Positions 61,082 to 64,000 of a DNA stretch of 64,000 nt are shown here, one piece after another. Source of the DNA: an uncultured Lachnospiraceae bacterium (GTDB lineage: Bacteria; Bacillota; Clostridia; Lachnospirales; Lachnospiraceae). The stretch covers positions 62,001 through 126,000 of the forward strand of contig CAJTPO010000005.1 in NCBI GenBank assembly GCA_910578115.1, in the 5' to 3' direction. Every line of letters begins with the position of its first letter. Position 1 is the first letter of the stretch. A model generated the notes under the pieces. It made no database searches. It saw only the letters and a list, made by a program, of their open reading frames with translations, and was not told where the DNA came from. The position numbers were made by a program, and so were the translations under genes.

Positions 61082-62701
61082 TTACCGCAGATAGTAAACC
61101 CTGCAGTACTTCTCCTCAAAGACAGGCTCTACCCCGGCATACTTCTCTGCACTGCTGCCGCTCACCCTGCCGATCTGCGCCTCCGCGTCTGCACCGTCCG
61201 CAACATAGACCACCAGCGCTTTCGCCTCTTCGATCCGCTCCTCCGTTATTTTCTCCACGCTGTCCGCAGCGGCAAAATAAACCTCCGGATAGACGAACAG
61301 TTCATTCGCCACATCCCAGATACACCATTCCGCCCCCGGCTCATACAGATAGAGTACCGGCGTGTTCTCCTGCTCCCGCTCCTTTGCGAACGCCAGCTGT
61401 TTTCTGTCCTCCGGATAAAGAAACACCACTTTTCCAGACAGCAGACCCGCCAGATCAAGCAGCAGGCAGGCCGCCCCCAATGCTATACAGAGAGTCTCTC
61501 TGCGCCGGAATTTTTTCTCCGGCATCACCCGTTTCCACAGCACCCACACCGCCCGAAACAGCAGCAGTACGATCATCCCATAGATAGGCAGCTGATACCG
61601 GTTCGAGGTATCGCCCAGCAGAAGCGCCGTCTTCGACACTGTCAGAAAATATCCCAGCACAGAAAAAGACAGCATCACAGCCGCCGCATCGGCCTTCCCC
61701 TTCTCCAGCCCCTGCCTGAGCTTCCGCAGACTTCTCTGTCTATGAGCCGTCACCGCCAGCACCAGAATCACCAGCAGCAGCGCCGGAAGCATTTTTCCAA
61801 AAACATACTCATCCAGCAGTCCGAAGAAAAACTCCAACCGCTCCAGCGTATTCGACAGATCAAAGAAATTCTCCGTGGCCTGCGCACCTCTCTGCCCCCG
61901 GAACATCTGTCCCAGACAGGCCGGATAGGTCAGATAAGCCAGCACAAACGCGACTGCCTGGCTCACGCCGTACCGCACACAGTTCCACAGCTTCCGCTCC
62001 CGCCACAGCATCCACACCCCAAACGCCGCCGCCAGATAAAACAGAAAAATAAAATAATAATACTGCGTCAAAAACCCCAGATAAGTTACCGCAGCCATCG
62101 GCACAAGACACCGCAGCACCGGCAGCTTCACCCACTTTCCTGCAAGCATATGTTCCACTGCCCGCACATGCAGGATCGCGCACAGCAGGACAAACGTCGT
62201 CAGCATCTCGTACATTCTGATAAAAACCACACCGCTCATGGCCGCCGGAGTCAGTCCGTAAAATAACGTCACCAGCAGTGCCATTCTCTCACTGCGGCCG
62301 CTCACCCGATATGCCAGATACGCCAAAAGTACAATATTGATCCCCCACAGCACCAGGTTCACCACCAGTCCGATCCACTTCGAAAACACCCCCGGCACCA
62401 ATGAGGCTGCCGTATGGAAGACCCAATAATACACCGGCGGGTGCACGTCCCAGGACTGTACCAGCTTCACCAGCCCGTACTGGAACCCCTGCCCCGGCAG
62501 CACCACGAACTCATTGCGGTAAGTATCCCGCTCCATCCACTGCCCGTCCTCCACATAGAAGCCGTTGGTGCGTGCCGTGGAATAGTACGTATAATATTCA
62601 TCCTCATGAAATCCCTGTTTCTGCATACAGAAACAGAAGGCGGCCGCCATCTGCACCGCCCAGATTATCAGGAATATAACGATATAGTTTCTCTTTATCA
62701 T
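61082..62701 (-). CDS. Membrane glycosyltransferase-like protein (GT39/PMT-type topology)
   Basis: A 539-residue multi-pass protein with about 10-12 TM spans. The first extracellular loop holds QGFHEDEYYTYYS, an acidic pair after TM1 as in lipid-linked sugar transferases of the GT39/PMT superfamily, and WDVHPPVYYWVFH, near residue 90. A small extracellular C-terminal domain ends the protein. It would move a sugar from an undecaprenyl-type carrier to a surface glycan. The start is uncertain: ATG 62701 (MIKRNYIVIF) follows AGGAG by only three bases; ATG 62728 is an alternative. A GT2 gene lies just upstream. Confidence 0.72.
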   Translation of the reverse strand: MIKRNYIVIFLIIWAVQMAAAFCFCMQKQGFHEDEYYTYYSTARTNGFYVEDGQWMERDTYRNEFVVLPGQGFQYGLVKLVQSWDVHPPVYYWVFHTAASLVPGVFSKWIGLVVNLVLWGINIVLLAYLAYRVSGRSERMALLVTLFYGLTPAAMSGVVFIRMYEMLTTFVLLCAILHVRAVEHMLAGKWVKLPVLRCLVPMAAVTYLGFLTQYYYFIFLFYLAAAFGVWMLWRERKLWNCVRYGVSQAVAFVLAYLTYPACLGQMFRGQRGAQATENFFDLSNTLERLEFFFGLLDEYVFGKMLPALLLVILVLAVTAHRQRSLRKLRQGLEKGKADAAAVMLSFSVLGYFLTVSKTALLLGDTSNRYQLPIYGMIVLLLFRAVWVLWKRVMPEKKFRRRETLCIALGAACLLLDLAGLLSGKVVFLYPEDRKQLAFAKEREQENTPVLYLYEPGAEWCIWDVANELFVYPEVYFAAADSVEKITEERIEEAKALVVYVADGADAEAQIGRVSGSSAEKYAGVEPVFEEKYCRVYYLR

Positions 62702-62786
62702 CTTCTCCTGTTCAAAACACACTCTCATTTTTGTTGTCCGTTCTCTCCCGCCACAATCAGTTTCCGGTATTGAATACCTGTCCCCT

Positions 62787-63779
62787 TTACCCTGACACAG
62801 AACGCCGCAGAAAAGCATGTACCCGCCGTACGGTCTTCGGTGCCACGGTCAGAAGCAGCAGATACACTTTATTTTTCCCTGTCAGATACGGGTTACGCAC
62901 CGTATCCTGAACATGCCGTCTCAAATACCGTTTCACCTTCACATAGAAAACATTATCCTTCGTCATCTGCACGATGGGCACATGCAGCAGGTAATCCAGC
63001 CGCTGGTACAGGTTAAACCGTATCGCATACACATACAGTTCCGGATACGCCCGGTCCACAAGCTCCTGCATCCTGTCCGCATTGTCCACGATATCGATAA
63101 AAACCCTGGAAAAGCTGTCCTTCGTTTTCCTGCGGGTGGTACTCTCCTGCCGGCACACCACATGATAATACTGTCCTGGCAGAATCGTGATTCCCCGTAC
63201 CTCCTGCAGAATATCCACCAGAAGCCGGAAATCCTCGTTCAACAAACCTTCCGGAAATCTGTGTCTCTCAAACAGTTCCCGCCTGACCAGCTTCGTACAG
63301 AACGAACAATCCCCCCTGTGCAGAAGCAGTTCCCGCAGAAAATCCTCCGCACTGCAGAAGCAGATCTGCTCCGGCGGAATACACACATCCGGCAGACGCC
63401 GTCCCTGCTCATCCACCTCGTCCCGGGAGATCTGTACGATATCCCCTTTCCGTTCGCACATGGCATGCATCATCAGCGCATACATATCCGGCTCGATATA
63501 ATCGTCGCTGTCCACAAATCCCAGACAGGCTCCCGTCGCCAGCCCGATGCCCAGATTCCGCGCCGAAGAAGCCCCGCCGTTTTTCTTATGCCGGACAAGG
63601 ATGCGTTCATCCTCCCGCGCCAGCCGTTCGCACAATGCTCCCGTTCCGTCCGTAGACCCGTCATCGATCAGCAGAATCTCCAGCTCCTGATACGTCTGTG
63701 CACAGATCGACCGCACACATCGCTCCAGACAGTCTATCGAATTGTATACCGGTATGATCACACTAATCTTCTCATCCAT
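62787..63779 (-). CDS. Glycosyltransferase family 2
   Basis: A 330-residue cytoplasmic GT-A enzyme. KISVIIPVYNSIDCLERCVRSI starts the nucleotide-sugar domain; ILLIDDGSTDGTG and LGFVDSDDYIEPDMY hold the metal-binding DxD (DSDD, near residue 92). KNGGASSARNLGIGLA is typical of the family. The C-terminal 130 residues are variable and probably set acceptor choice. TGGAAGAT precedes the ATG. It lies between a family-4 type transferase and a membrane transferase, a surface-polysaccharide context. Confidence 0.94.
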   Translation of the reverse strand: MDEKISVIIPVYNSIDCLERCVRSICAQTYQELEILLIDDGSTDGTGALCERLAREDERILVRHKKNGGASSARNLGIGLATGACLGFVDSDDYIEPDMYALMMHAMCERKGDIVQISRDEVDEQGRRLPDVCIPPEQICFCSAEDFLRELLLHRGDCSFCTKLVRRELFERHRFPEGLLNEDFRLLVDILQEVRGITILPGQYYHVVCRQESTTRRKTKDSFSRVFIDIVDNADRMQELVDRAYPELYVYAIRFNLYQRLDYLLHVPIVQMTKDNVFYVKVKRYLRRHVQDTVRNPYLTGKNKVYLLLLTVAPKTVRRVHAFLRRSVSG

Positions 63780-63809
63780 ATCTTCCAGGTTTCCACCCCG
63801 TCTTTCCTT

Positions 63810-64000
63810 TTACCGCGGCCGCAGAATCGGCGCCGCAGTAAGCGGCCCCTCTTTGCCCGGCACGATTTCCCCGCGCAGCAGTCCTTCCGCAAACCGCAGC
63901 AGCTCTTTCGCCGCATACTCCGCATTCCACACATCCCGGATCGTCTCGTAGGCCGCGCGTCCCATACGCCTGCGCGTCTCCCAGTTTTCAAACAGATCCA
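63810..64000 (-). CDS. Glycosyltransferase (GT4/GT1 group), C-terminal part
   Basis: The last 62 codons of a minus-strand gene cut by the right edge. FENWETRRRMGRAAYE and VWNAEYAAKELLRFAEGLL match the C-terminal helix of GT-B family-4 transferases. The stop is TAA at 63810-63812, 31 bases before the GT2 start. Confidence 0.65.
   Translation of the reverse strand, partial: DLFENWETRRRMGRAAYETIRDVWNAEYAAKELLRFAEGLLRGEIVPGKEGPLTAAPILRPR

Overview
The window looks like chromosome from a Gram-positive, endospore-forming member of the Clostridia, most likely Lachnospiraceae. The evidence is strong AGGAGG ribosome-binding sites throughout, a pair of sporulation genes (spoIIQ-like and spoIID-like), a T-box leader in front of ileS, a two-subunit PyrD/PyrK dihydroorotate dehydrogenase, an Rpn-type nuclease gene, lipoproteins with ABC sugar uptake, and GC near 50%. 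No rRNA, tRNA, CRISPR array, prophage or intact insertion sequence was seen.

Layout. 0-4 kb: a minus-strand sugar operon (lipoprotein binding protein, two permeases, then the start of a GH120-type beta-xylosidase cut by the window edge), probably for xylo-oligosaccharides. 4-7.4 kb: pyrC-pyrK-pyrD. 7.5-12 kb: a PrcB-like lipoprotein, a PlsC-type acyltransferase, a GH9-like lipoprotein that has lost its catalytic motifs, and an amidohydrolase. 12-15.4 kb: spoIIQ-like, spoIID-like and an EF-hand-like protein behind a flagellar-type promoter. 15.6-19.6 kb: an aconitase-superfamily hydratase and hflX. 20-23.5 kb: two Gfo/Idh/MocA oxidoreductases divergent from an AraC regulator, with two matching operator-like dyads between them. 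23.5-31.5 kb: an Rpn-type nuclease, glgP, and ileS with its T-box. 31.7-41.4 kb: GNAT, two hybrid sensor kinases, a BlaR1/BlaI pair and an FGGY kinase. 41.8-46.2 kb: Nudix, nucleoside phosphorylase, mutM, a C39-like protein, and an MFS exporter behind a leader-peptide attenuator. 46.2-52.9 kb: an AI-2E-type permease, a chemotaxis receptor, and a run of small plus-strand genes ending in a membrane-tethered MerR regulator. 52.9-55.9 kb: a two-gene DUF4869 plus P-loop/TOPRIM-like cassette and a DUF234-type ATPase. 56.2-61 kb: pncB, degV, an Eis-like acetyltransferase and a zinc alcohol dehydrogenase. 61-64 kb: membrane and cytosolic glycosyltransferases of a surface-polysaccharide region.

The most unusual signal is a dispersed structured element. 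Copies sit directly in front of unrelated genes, in gene orientation: the hydratase at 17.9 kb, the FGGY kinase at 41.4 kb and GNAT at 31.7 kb, with reduced forms at 60.0 kb and perhaps 50.1 kb. One copy is inserted antisense and in frame inside the alcohol dehydrogenase at 60.5 kb. Its parts are a variable perfect hairpin, a hairpin whose arms read GAG(A)TTTG...CAAACTC, and a 3' module ending CGCAGAAATGGAGGAAAA that supplies the ribosome-binding site. The variable stems differ in sequence but stay paired. Other notable points are three proteins with eroded active sites (GH9-like, SpoIID-like, SpoIIQ-like), the attenuator at 44.8 kb, the MerR promoter with a 19-bp spacer, a nine-base homopolymer inside the sugar-operon promoter, and the DUF4869 cassette.
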